Shown: piece after piece, positions 10,074 to 19,950 of the stretch
Position numbering within the stretch: the first letter of the stretch is position 1
Layout: every line of letters begins with the position of its first letter
Source: Selaginella kraussiana
Taxonomy: Eukaryota; Streptophyta; Lycopodiopsida; Selaginellales; Selaginellaceae
Length of the DNA stretch: 20,107 bases
Direction: 5' to 3'
NCBI GenBank assembly: GCA_001021135.1
Contig: LDJE01097219.1
Span: forward strand, 1-20,107
Translations under genes and position numbers: made by a program
The notes under the pieces: model-generated
The model's input: only the letters and a program-made list of their open reading frames with translations
What the model was told of the DNA's origin: nothing
The model's database searches: none

Positions 10074-12429
10074 TCATCTTGTAGCCTGTCGAAAGCTCGT
10101 CGATTTGCACATGCAATCTGGAGCTGGGTAAGTGTAGATGGATTGTTTCGGTTGGCGGAGGCGGACCTGACCCATGCGATTCTTGTGGCCATCGATCACC
10201 TTCTTCCTGAACTCGGACCACCCCATTGTCGAGTTCGCAAATAACCGTGACAATAGAACCATGTCCAGTCTCATAGTCTTTCGAACATTCAAATATGTCC
10301 TATGCGCTATCTGTACCACCCCAAAATAACGTACCATGAAAAATTATCAGTGAATAACTAATATAACTTACTTACCATTGCATTATGCATGTTCCCCGGT
10401 GAAGCAGAAACGAAGAAATCGCTCTTCAAGCAGACGTAGTAATCGAGGGCAGCCATAAGCGAAGCCTTGTTCTTGAAGGGTTGTAGCTCCGCATCTGTGG
10501 CAATGGCGGTCTTGTCTTGCATCAGGGGAAAGATGTTCTTGAGGTAGGATAGCCTGGCGTTACCACCGTAAACCTGGTATGTACCATCGTATTCAGTATA
10601 CGTATATATATATCAACAACTACTGTACCTTGTAAGAAGCCAAGTATACCCGAGTCCGGTTGCCAAAGCCGAGTGCCGCAACAGTGAGTCCGGCTTCCTC
10701 TGGAGTGAGCGGGCATTTCCCAAGAGCTCGAAGTTCCTCTATGGAAAACCGCGAGTTTGGAACTCTGCCGGCCCACAACTGCTGCCGATAGTACTCCAGC
10801 GCTAGTCTTTCAGCCTTTCCGCCACCGAAATCACAAGCCGAGTGGGCAGCCATGTCCTGATGAATTCCTACACCGTATCAACACTCTCAGGTACTCAAAG
10901 AAAGCCGAAACGCACGAAGAAAACGAAACGCACCTTGTCGAACCGCAAATGAAGCGCTACAAACTTGACCGGGTTCGCATATCGGCCCTCCTCCGGCGAC
11001 GTGCCGTGCCGGATCCGGTGAACGATAGCGTCACCGACAGTTGTGATTGAATCGACAAAACGTAGAGCTTGAAAGTTCACTTTGCACCGGAGCTGTTGTA
11101 TATCCGGAGGTACGTCGTCGAAGGACAAGCGGTGCGAGAACGGTGCTATGGCTGCGATCCCGTAACTGCGTCAACGTCAGTACCATGAAGAATCAAAATG
11201 AATCAAATAAAGAATCACAACTCACGAAAAGAAGACCCACCTCCGCAATATTGGCAGCGCATTCTCGACGTACCAACTCGGCCGCGCATGTACAGGCGCA
11301 TCTTTGATCCTCGTTACTCGTATACCAGTTGCGTAGTATTCCCGAGTACTCCACGCGTATTCTTGTGGTACGTCCTTCACAACCCTTACGTCGTTGGCCA
11401 GGAAGTTGATGAAGTAGTTCACGTCGTATATATCCTCAAATGAGCTGGAAAATCCTAGGTCATGCAAAAGGCGTTGCTCAAAAACGTCATACCTTTCATC
11501 CTTCCAGACGGGGTTTACGTCGAGATGAGGGATCACGAGTGTCACGTTCAGAAGCTTTGCAACTGCAACCGCATCACACACCTGAAAGCATCACGTAAGG
11601 TCAAACCTCACCATCGTCACGAAACACTTACGCCCATTCTCTGTTGGTTCAAACCTCCCTCGAGGAACACCTGAAGATATCCACCCGTGGTTCTTACGTC
11701 TGATATCAACACCACAAGACACCAAATTTGTTAGATAAGCAGCTCCCATTAAAACAACGTTAAATGATGAGTGTTATTAACTATGGTGAAACTATGACCT
11801 CAAAAGTGTGATCTTTCCGTCAACTACTATGACCTCATAACAGTGACCTAAGGTACTTACCATTAGGTAATCCTGTTTGTCGGCCGCAGGGTCCCCATCC
11901 ATCGCTGTTGGGAGGATTCCACAAGTCCGTTTCAGTGAAGGTGTCACCAGTTTCCTGGAGATGGACGGATTTTTCTCTGGTTTTTTCAGCAACGAAAATA
12001 TATAAGACTCACCCGCCTAAAGTCTTCCAATGAAGACATCAAGTGTGGATGTTGAACGGATGGAGGTTGCCATTCCTGAGGTTCGCAAAGTCAAGTGTAA
12101 GTAGCACACGTATTCGAAACATGCACAAGCAAGGTCCGACCTCAACAAAGTCGGTTTGAACTTTGTGTGCTTATATGGTGCACCAGAAACTTTGTGTGTG
12201 CAATCAGAAAACATATACAACACATGAATCTTCTTCAGAAGATTCACCTCTGTACTAAACGGTGCTAAACAATGACTAAACTACGGCCAGCAATGAAGCT
12301 TACCGAAAACAGTGAAACCCAGGATGATGGATCGGTACGGAGTAGATCCGAAAGAAACGGAAGCAATCCGACCAGGACAAGTCCTACAATCTTGTACAGC
12401 GCGCACGTTCGTCCGGGTCTGCCTCTCAT
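10074..12429 (-). CDS. Plant O-fucosyltransferase family protein (DUF246-type glycosyltransferase), 10 exons
   Basis: Exons: 12304-12429, 12013-12075, 11861-11954, 11632-11699, 11493-11581, 11241-11444, 10934-11165, 10629-10856, 10376-10573, 10074-10310. They join in phase to give 512 residues. The N-terminus is a short basic tail plus hydrophobic span (YKIVGLVLVGLLPFL, about 12-26), a type II signal anchor, so a Golgi-lumen enzyme is expected. Family signatures in order: GGYLQVFLEGGLNQQRMG (donor-binding loop), VCDAVAVAKLLNVTLVIPHL, NPVWKDESSFEDIYDV, EYYATGIRVTRIK.APVHA, YGIAAIAPFSHRLSFDD, LHLRFDKDMAAHSACDFGGG, LTPEEAGLTVAALGF, SDFFVSASPGNMHNAM, GHKNRMGQVRLRQPKQSIYT and PAPDCMC. Substrate in this subfamily is mostly unproven, and rhamnosyl- as well as fucosyltransferases occur in related groups. 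Intron 1 (228 nt) is much longer than the others. The 48-nt intron at 11445-11492 is inferred because removing it restores the conserved KDESSFEDIYDV. Confidence 0.93.
12225..12246. repeat. Perfect inverted repeat in fucosyltransferase intron 1
   Basis: Ten-base arms TGAATCTTCT and AGAAGATTCA separated by two bases. It lies within intron 12076-12303. A nearby imperfect direct repeat, GAACTTTGTGTGC and GAAACTTTGTGTGTGC (about 12159-12201), adds to the structure of this unusually long intron. Confidence 0.85.
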
Positions 12430-13274
12430 TTTCGGAAGAACCCTAAAAGGGACAATGAACCTATGATGAACCCTAAAAGAAATCGAAAAGGGGTTTTGCG
12501 CTTTATTCGAATATCCCGCGAAACCATTAGTGGGATTTCAGGCGTTATGAGCATGATTGATTGCTTCAAAAGTGGTGTGCCTTGGTGCTTCAGGTCACCA
12601 CCACACTAGCCAGGCTTCCATAACAATCTCTTGCAGTGGCGAAGTGCTAGCCCCAAACGTTTTCAATGGTCGCTTGCGTGGCCTGCACGCCAAAGGCCTA
12701 CATTGAAGGGGTAAAAATTGGCATTTTCAAGTGAGAAAGGGATTGGCATTCCACGCAGGACAACAAGTCCAACTATGGCGGGATTCAACGATTATGGAGG
12801 GCCGGCGGACTGAAAATTCCACACATTTGAAATAAATAAAGATATATTGGCCACAAAATACACATGGTGGATGTTAGAATCTGTGGTCCGACCAAGCCAA
12901 GTAGATCAACTTGGCTGCCGGCCACCAGAGACAACACCTTTATACCCCTCTCATAGGCGATCATGTCGATGAATCGATAATTGCCACCACTTTGATGATT
13001 GAGCGCTTCCAATCCGTGTAATCCAAATCCACTCCAAAGCTCTCCACAGTAGAGCTGTCTATATGTATATGCTATACCACTCACACATAGAAAAACATGT
13101 ACGCTATACCCACGAGGGGCTATACACACGACACAAATCTATGGAGTTTGGAACCTTTCAGAAAAGACCACTAAGTGCGCCCTCTTTGGAAAGAAACTTG
13201 AAACGAAACACTCTAAAATTACAAAGACAAAAAACTTGACAAAATCAAACTTGGATGGATCAAGATGAGTCCTT
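12430..13274. other. Spacer with one unexplained minus-strand frame
   Basis: Left end: promoter of the fucosyltransferase-like gene. The rest has no gene I can name. A minus frame at 12785-13129 (114 codons) has a protein-like middle (QSGGNYRFIDMIAYERGIKV, then LSLVAGSQVDLLG) but no domain I recognise. It might be a decayed gene piece or chance. Confidence 0.4.
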
Positions 13275-13817
13275 TCACACTGCCACGATGAGACCTGGCA
13301 TGGTGGTTGCAGTCACCTGGCTCTGCCAAAGAGTTCCGGGAAAGCTCGAAGTGACGGTCACGGAAGTGTTGAAGTACTCACGGAGTCCCACTACTTTGCC
13401 CTTCGTGATGGTGAAGACATGGACCCAGCACACGACTTTTGGGGATGGTGCTGGAAGGGAAAGGAAGCCTTCCGCAAGGAGTAGGTCGCTACTCTGGAGC
13501 GATGATACACGCGCTGGCTTGAATGTGAAGGATCCAACGCGATCGACTCCCGTGAGCATTCGCATGAGATGCTGCTGCAACGGAGGGCCGTGGAACCACC
13601 ACTCCAGATCAGGGGCAACGATGCCCCTCACCGATTCTACATCCCCTGCAGAGAGTGCCTTGTAGAACTTCTTGAGGACAGAGAGATTTCTACAGGCACT
13701 ACTGCCAGGTGGTTCTGCTCCACCTTCTGATGATCCGGCGCCGTTGGTCGCGCTGCCACCGCCGTTCACGCCGCTGGTGATCCCAGAATTTGCTGAAGCG
13801 CCACCATCTTGAGACAT
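13275..13817 (-). CDS. WI12: WI12/WUN1-type wound-induced protein, NTF2-like fold, copy 1
   Basis: A complete 180-residue, intronless gene. The first 40 or so residues are a Gly/Ser/Ala/Asn-rich extension with no fold expected. The remainder matches the plant wound-induced WUN1 / SAG20-WI12 family, an NTF2-like (SnoaL-like) cone fold of unproven biochemical role, induced by wounding and senescence in angiosperms. Signatures are VLKKFYKALSAGDVESVRGI, APDLEWWFHGPPLQQHLMRM, LTGVD, CWVHVFTITKGKVVGLREYF, NTSVTVT, LWQSQ and the C-terminal TMPGLIVAV, close to the SMPGLVLAI ending of the family. The first ATG in frame is used. A paralogue lies upstream on the same strand. Confidence 0.92.
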   Translation of the reverse strand: MSQDGGASANSGITSGVNGGGSATNGAGSSEGGAEPPGSSACRNLSVLKKFYKALSAGDVESVRGIVAPDLEWWFHGPPLQQHLMRMLTGVDRVGSFTFKPARVSSLQSSDLLLAEGFLSLPAPSPKVVCWVHVFTITKGKVVGLREYFNTSVTVTSSFPGTLWQSQVTATTMPGLIVAV

Positions 13818-13948
13818 GCAACGACCCTAGTTCGGGGGTTGGCCCTCTTTTTAAGTATGGAAAATTTAAAGTGGCGCAAAGAACAGACGATAGATAACGC
13901 GCGAACTCGAAGAACACAAAAGTGATGCATTTTCCTTGTGAAGCATGC

Positions 13949-13956
13949 TTTAAATA
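13949..13956 (-). promoter_or_regulatory. Candidate TATA box of WI12 copy 1
   Basis: The minus strand reads TATTTAAA about 132 bases upstream of the ATG. The spacing allows a 5' UTR of roughly 100 bases. Assigned by sequence only. Confidence 0.45.
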
Positions 13957-14286
13957 GAGTCCAACTCTGGATCAACGACTGCACGTTTGACACCTGGCCA
14001 TTGTCATCACCGACGGCGGTAATCCTGCGCCGCCAGTTCAAGAACGGCGTCGACGAGGTTCCTGGCCAAAACAGGCCACGGCGTCGAATATGCCCAGTCA
14101 CTCGGAACAATGTCAGATCATCGCGAACGTTGGAATTCAAATTGGCGATGGCGCCAAAGCGATGGTTGCCCTAGAAAAGCATTTCTGTATCCAGGCTTGC
14201 AGACAAGTGGATCTTTGGCCGTGGATCTACTTTAGCGTCGTCCACGGTTCAGGGGAAGCATGGAACAGGTGCTTTCTCTTGTTCCA

Positions 14287-14306
14287 TTGATTGATTGATT
14301 GATTGA
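14287..14306. repeat. (TTGA)5 microsatellite
   Basis: Five perfect copies of TTGA in the spacer between the two WI12-type genes. Confidence 0.95.
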
Positions 14307-14663
14307 CGGAATCGAGACAGGAATTGTGTCCTGGAGATGCCTCCTCAATTGAGGATTATTCACCACGCGAATGGAGGACGACTTTGCCGGCGAACAAGCG
14401 AATACACCTTCTTTTTCCGTGCAGGCAGCGAATATACACAGTAGATTTTGTTTTTGTGGTTTTTGTTCAAAAAGCAAAGACACACATTTTGGTCCTTCCC
14501 GGGAATCGCTTCGATTCTTCCGAGAAGGAACAGGGGATGCGAGGACGAAATATCATCAGGAAATAAATCACAAATGTAGGATCACTGGACCAAGGGGGAG
14601 TTAGATTTCCTTCACTAAATTGCTGCTAGTCGATCTGTAGTCGATGAAGAATGGAGATGAAAA

Positions 14664-15110
14664 TTACATTGCGAAGACGAGGCCGGGCATGGATCGGCTG
14701 CTTGTCGTTTGGCTCTGCCACACCGTGGTCGAGCAGGCTGGAGCAGTCACGGTAACGGAGGTGTTAAAGCATTCGCTGAGCTCCACGACCTTGTGAGAAG
14801 CTGCATTGATCTTCCAGACATGGACCCAGAAGACCTCCTCCTTGCCGGAAATGGTTTGACCCTCGGCGAAAACGAGATCCCCGACCATGCAAATGCGCGA
14901 TGGCTCGAAGTGAAATGCACCAAGCCTGTCGACTCCCGTGAGCATCCGCATGAGGTGCTGGTGTGTGGGAGGCCCATGGAAGCTCCATTCCAAATCTTCG
15001 GTCACCATTGATTGAATGGTGGCGACGTCTCCCTTGGCGAGAGCAGAGTAGAAGGAGATGATCGCCTCCTCCTCATAGCTCCAGGCATTGCTGCTGCTGG
15101 TGGCGTCCAT
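14664..15110 (-). CDS. WI12: WI12/WUN1-type wound-induced protein, NTF2-like fold, copy 2
   Basis: A complete 148-residue intronless gene and a clear paralogue of the neighbour at 13275-13817. Shared blocks are DLEW.FHGPP..QHLMRMLT, GVDR.G.F.F.P.R, WVHV, CFNTSVTVT in place of YFNTSVTVT, and WQSQ. Its end SRSMPGLVFAM is closer to the classical family ending than that of copy 1. It lacks the Gly/Ser-rich N-terminal extension and starts MDATSSSNAWSYEEEAIISF. Divergence outside the conserved blocks shows the duplication is not recent. Expected role is stress or wound response; no catalytic function is established for the family. Confidence 0.93.
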   Translation of the reverse strand: MDATSSSNAWSYEEEAIISFYSALAKGDVATIQSMVTEDLEWSFHGPPTHQHLMRMLTGVDRLGAFHFEPSRICMVGDLVFAEGQTISGKEEVFWVHVWKINAASHKVVELSECFNTSVTVTAPACSTTVWQSQTTSSRSMPGLVFAM

Positions 15111-16524
15111 TCTTGCTAGATTTGTACTTGAAAAGCGAAGAAACGATCGACGATCGAACTGATCGCTGCAAATCTAGCGAAGTGGCTGGGATTGCTTGCT
15201 TGCTCAAGAACAGAGTCTGTGAATGTTGATGCTTTGAAGGTTGTTGCCGCGGGTTTTATAGGGAGGGAATGTGGGGGGTAGGAAATGAAAGCTCAAGGTG
15301 AAACCTTTCACCGCAGTAAAACCTCTGGGGTGCATACGTGTCTGGTCTCAATCATTTGGATGGTGACGGGGGCATAGGGAATTGGAGATGGCCAAGCATG
15401 GGCCCATTGCGCTCTTGAATGGTACCATTCCACGTCGCCAGTTGAACCTCCGTCGGATGCAAGCAAGGCAATTGATTTACCGGCGGAAATGTTTGGGAAC
15501 TTTTCAATTTGGGGTCAACGAGCGCTGCCGACACTCATAGCTGGAGTTCCCAAATGGAGAAATCTTGTTTTTTGCCGTCGCGTTTCCCGCGATCTCCCGA
15601 CACTGAAACGGAATCTCCTCTACTTAATTAAAAGTGCAATTTTTATTGCTTTTTCGGGGCTTTGTTTGGGGTAGGGACTGGGATCTCCCGACAGTTCAAG
15701 CAATTTTGGGGCTGGCATGTTGAACTCCAGCAACTCGAGAGCTTGTTTAGCCCCCGTCTATAGCTTTCAAGTGTCCTCTGTGTCTATTGAAACATTGGTT
15801 TTCCTCGACCATGGGGTGGATAGGAGACACATTTCAACTTTGTTTGGGTATAAACTAACACCTTAAGAACCCTCCAACGGGGACTCGGGGGTGGGGTTTA
15901 AACTTATCTACCTCAAAAAGCCATGGTCCGTGGAGAGTTGTTTTTTCCATCTATCTTAGAGGTTGATTGATAGGACGCACGCACGGAGCATTCAAAGTAG
16001 GGGTCCACAAGAGTGGGCGAAGGATGATCACCATTGCAGCAGCTCCAGGATGATATCAAATGTTTGAGAGCTATCAAAGAATGAAAGAAGAAAGAAAATG
16101 CAACTGGCCTCCTTACGTAGGAAGCATGGCCAAAAAGACTGCGCGACTGTGACCAGAAAACAGCTGGCTTGCTTGATGAGCAAAGAGGGAAGATTGGATG
16201 CATTTGGGTCTGCTGTTGCTGCCATTCGCAATCTTGCATCCTCCGCCTCCATACTACCAATGCATTGATCATCAAGACTCAACCACACATAGTCTAGTCA
16301 CAGTTTTTATTCTTTGATTCCGAGTAGAATTCAATTGAATAAGTTAAAATAGATGAATAAAATGTTGTTTCAATTCAATAACTGGCTGCAGCAGCTGGAC
16401 AAAATGATAAGGACCTGTCACTGTAGTCTTGTAGTATACTTGTTCTTCTTCTCTGTAGTAATGTTGTTGAAGAAGAAAAAAAAAAGAGCGTAAAATAGAA
16501 ACCCAAACCATCGCCCAAACTCTC
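15111..16524. other. 1.4 kb spacer: WI12 copy 2 promoter and UBC7 3' flank
   Basis: The first 200 bases carry the TATA box and 5' UTR of WI12 copy 2. The middle shows no gene. Minus-strand frames at 15913-16275 and 16028-16288 overlap in different frames and carry no family signature. The right end is the 3' flank of the UBC7-class gene; the minus strand reads AATAAA at 16306-16311, about 214 bases past its stop, as a possible polyadenylation signal. Confidence 0.5.
15254..15260 (-). promoter_or_regulatory. Candidate TATA box of WI12 copy 2
   Basis: The minus strand reads CTATAAAACCC, with TATAAAA at 15254-15260, about 144 bases upstream of the ATG. This is a near-ideal TATA box, which suits an inducible gene. 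Confidence 0.65.
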
Positions 16525-17738
16525 TCACATCATCTCCTGAGAGCGTCTTACGATCCTGCTAACCTTCTTCTTAAACTCCTCTCGTCTCTCTCGCCATTCC
16601 TTCTGCAGAAAGGAAAAAAACCACCAAAAAACAAGGATTAACATCACCATCGAAGACAGTGATAATCTTGCAACTCACAGCTGCATCGATGTTGGCTGGC
16701 GATTCATCGTTGGGACTCGAAAGCATCGATATGATGCTCAGTAAAATGGTTTCTACCTGCAACACACAAACTTCACATCAAGCACAGAAAGCCAAAATAC
16801 GTATAGCAACGTCCAGCTTGCATACCGTGTGGACCGGGGACCATCGCTCACTGGCGAGCTCGTAGCCATTCGGGTCGTCTCCTGGCGCATGAAGGATCGA
16901 TATACACACTCTACCATCAGGATACACTGTAAAGCTACCATGGTAAGTACAACCAACCACGACCGACATTACCATTGGGGTGCCACATATCTGATGTAAA
17001 TCTCACGGTTGGTGGACTATTTGGATAGTTTGGAGGAAAGCTCATTATCGCGTTGAAGTACCCACCCTCACTAAGGAAAAAGTGGAAAGCATAGGTCAGC
17101 CACAATTACGTCATGCATATATACTCGTGACTACGTATAAATTAGGGTTATAACAAAACAACTACGTATACTAGAAAAAAACAATATTTTATGTGCGTAT
17201 ACGACTACGGACACGAAAATGAAAGCCAAAGGTATGGCTGCGGCGGCCTTAAAAGAAGGGATCTCATCCTCATCTTCATCCTCAATCAGGGGGGCCTGCA
17301 CAAAATCGTGCAAAGCATTCAACCATGAGGATATGGTCCTTGCATTATTAATATAACTAAACATGTTTAATAGCTCACTAAAATACTTACTATAGCGTAT
17401 CAGGAGGTCCAATAATTGTGACGGCCCACTCGAAAACATTGGAGTCGTCTACCAGCCCCGCAGAGAAGCCATCCAGAGGATTTCGCGTCAAATCTGCACA
17501 CACACAAAAATTGAATGCGATGCCGCCGCTGGTGCACCTTTGCTAATATGGAATGTAACAGTGTACCATAGTCCACAAGGACGGTATTTGTGGGTTATAT
17601 ATATATGTTTATCTAGTACGTTGCATTCATGCGAGCATGAAATTGCCCATCAATGCAAGCAACAATCCTTCACGCAAAGAACCCGAGCGTACCTTTGAGC
17701 TGCTTGCGCAGCAGCAGCATCGCCTGGTTGTCGCCCAT
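16525..17738 (-). CDS. UBC7: Ubiquitin-conjugating enzyme E2, UBC7/UBE2G class
   Basis: Exons: 17693-17738, 17391-17493, 16973-17070, 16826-16926, 16679-16756, 16525-16602. They join in phase to give 167 residues, the usual size for plant UBC7/13/14. The E2 takes ubiquitin from E1 as a thioester and hands it to substrates with RING E3s, typically making Lys48 chains in ER-associated degradation. Seen are the HPN motif (80-82), the active-site Cys90 in DGRVCISIL, the class-defining acidic loop [17 protein letters not shown] (95-111), and [20 protein letters not shown] near the C-terminus. The end extends a few residues past the common VRRS. Start ATG at 17738 fits [20 protein letters not shown]. 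The second intron (17071-17390) is 320 nt, several times the others. It diverges from the HIT4-like gene. Confidence 0.96.
16936..16945. repeat. TACCATGGTA palindrome in UBC7 intron
   Basis: Perfect copy inside the 46-nt intron 16927-16972, nine bases from the acceptor and followed by AGTAC as at 6379. Confidence 0.95.
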
Positions 17739-18323
17739 CCGCAAACCCTGGATGGATGGCTGCTCGATCGATCGATCGATCGCCCGATCCACGCGAGCGT
17801 ACGCCGAGATCGAAGCGCGGAGCCGATGACGTCGCCCGAGGCCGCTCCTGGAGCCTCCCTTTGCGGACAATGGAAAGATCAAGGGGAAAGTCACCAAGGG
17901 AATTAAACTTTGGTTGGGAGACGTGCCGGAATATTCTGCACACGGCTAGATTTTCGGGCCTAATCAGTATCTTGGCCCTAGTTTAGGTTAACATGGGAAT
18001 CGACGGCTCCAGATGGGCTTTCCCTGCCATCCGACGGCTGCGGTTGGCCTGCACTTTCCCTCTCTTTCCAAGTTCAAATGCTTCGCATTCCATAGCTCCG
18101 TCCCAATCGACCCGCTGATAGTGAATTCACGAGGGGATCTTTTGCACAAAGGATCTAGATAAGCCATTTACCCTAGTCCACGTGGCGCAGGCTGTGTCGT
18201 TGGATCCACAGATGGACGGCTGTGACGTTCGGCCTTTTCTGATCGTTGATCCTTAGGATCCAACCGTCAGGGTTTATCGTTCCTTCACCCTAGTTTTTTG
18301 CCGATTGCATCTCTCTCATTTGC
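17739..18323. promoter_or_regulatory. Divergent promoter region of UBC7 and HIT4-like genes
   Basis: The 585 bp between the two start codons must hold both 5' UTRs and promoters. Near the UBC7 start is a GATC-rich run (CGAT)4 at 17765-17782. GACGGCT preceded by ATC or ATG-like bases occurs at 17999-18008, 18029-18040 and 18211-18222, with a related reverse-orientation element (ATCCAACCGTC) at 18258-18268. CCCTAGT occurs three times (17976, 18171, 18287). No clear TATA box was seen. Confidence 0.6.
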
Positions 18324-19950
18324 ATGACAAAGAAGCGATCGAGGGCGGATGCACAGCTGAGCGATGAGGACGTAGCTGGGAGCAGCAGCACCATCACCGC
18401 CACCTTCGAGTCGCCAACAACCATGGTAAGCCCAATCTGGATTTTGGATTCGTCGGTTTCATATATGGTCCGTGATTTCAGGAGAACTTGTGGAAGGAAG
18501 CTTTTCCAGTAGGCACAGAGGTACGCAGAGTATTACCATTGCCAGATTTGGTACTAAACTTGTGGTTAACAGTGGGACCAATACGATAAAGTCTATGCCA
18601 TCAACTGGAGCTTCACTAACCTAGAGGTACTTAGTCCATGGTTAAGCATCATATAACTAACGTATACGTATACGTATTCTATCAGCAAGCCTTTGAAGAA
18701 GGCGGCGTTCTATACGGGAAGCGGGTCTACTTGTTTGGATGCACTGAACGTAAGCAGGGCTTTTTCGCATGTTTCTAATTGTTTCTTCGATTTTCTCAGC
18801 TCAACTGGTGCGCTTTCAAGATAGCCACAAAATAATGTACATCCCGGCCGTAGTTGCGGTAAGCACCCGTAGAGTATACCGTATATTCTTTGCTCATTTC
18901 CCTCGTATACGGTACCGTAGGTGACTTCGCCGTTTCCGCCGTCTGATAAGATCGGCATCAAGTCCGTGCAAATGGAGGGGGAGATGATCGTTCCAATGAA
19001 GGAGATGAAGATGGATTGGATGCCCTACATTCCGGACGATGTGTTGACGTAAGATGTAAGCCCTTACATGCCACAGGGCACGGCTCGATCGTATACCTCA
19101 ACACCGTATGTTGTTGCAGCTACAGCTCCTTGGAGCGCTACAAGTGCGAGATCTTCACCCTCAAGTGCACCCAGAGGAGGTACGAGTACCACGTTAGTTA
19201 CCACCGACGTTAACCATCGCCGGGTTGTCTTTCAGGGTGGCTTTGAGGCATCTGAAGCAAGAAAGGATCAAGAAGTACGAGTACTGCCTTCCATGTACGT
19301 TTTTCGTAGTTTTTATACGTTGCTGATGGTTTATCAACAGACATTTATCAACCTCTGAAGGAGGAGGAGCCTGAGGCAGATACGGTGGTATCGCTAATGT
19401 ATTCGATGGACGACAAGCCACCCGTGGTTGCTGAGTTTGATTGGGATCTGGATGAGCTTGCGGTATGTTCTTCAATGTTTATGCGGGTTTTCTGATTTGT
19501 ACGAAATCGTGTTGTAGGAGTTCACTGATAATCTCATTTCGGAGGAGGTTCTTCCCAAGGAAGAACGAGAGAAATTCATGGTAATACTTGGATTTCTCGA
19601 CTTTTCTTACGCTGTATTTTGCAGGAATACGTGACAAAAAGTGTCAAGGAGCAGAAGAAAAGCCAGAGAGAGGTGTATAGAAAATGTGCTCATTTTGGTG
19701 GTGGCTTATTCTTTGAAAATTTCAGGCAAAATTGGCGAGGAAGAAGGCCATTGAGGAGATGAGCGAGGAGAAGAAGGCTGCCTATGAGAGCATGAAGCTC
19801 TACAAGTTTTATCCAGTGAAGACTGATGACACGCCTGACCTTGGGGAACTGAAGGTGAGTTTTATTAATTAATTAATGGCATTAATGGCTATCGTTGTGC
19901 AGGTTCCGTTCATCAACCGGTACTACGGCAAGGCAGATCAAGTTTTGTGA
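18324..19950 (+). CDS. HIT4: HIT4-like (HEAT INTOLERANT 4) chromatin protein, 13 exons
   Basis: Exons: 18324-18425, 18482-18520, 18573-18626, 18686-18749, 18800-18858, 18921-19048, 19120-19179, 19236-19294, 19341-19462, 19518-19580, 19625-19672, 19726-19854, 19903-19950. All phases agree and give 324 residues. It matches the plant HIT4 family, whose Arabidopsis member is a chromocentre protein needed for heat-induced release of silencing. Signatures are LWKEAFPVGTEWDQYDKVYA, GGVLYGKRVYLFGCTEPQLV, SPFPPSDKIGIKSVQMEGE, MIVPMKEMKMDWMPYIP, KKYEYCLPYIYQP, EFDWDLDELAEFTDNLI and the C-terminal PFINRYYGKADQVL. A charged Lys/Glu-rich probable coiled coil occupies about 235-285. The N-terminus is only about 35 residues of basic then Ser/Thr-rich sequence, much shorter than I recall in Arabidopsis HIT4 (over 400 residues). 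Exon 1 ends in an ATG directly at the donor. Confidence 0.93.

Larger units (their letters stand above)
13818..14663. other. Spacer between the two WI12-type genes
   Basis: Holds the promoter of copy 1 and the 3' flank of copy 2. A (TTGA)5 simple repeat lies at 14287-14306. No coding region with recognisable similarity was found; frames of 60-120 codons on both strands are low in conserved character. Confidence 0.55.

Noticed and set aside
14287-14306. (TTGA)5 run considered as target-site or element end
   Set aside because: No inverted repeats or duplicated flanks were seen around it; it is a plain microsatellite.
15913-16288. Two overlapping minus-strand frames of 86-120 codons
   Set aside because: They overlap in different frames and neither resembles a known family.
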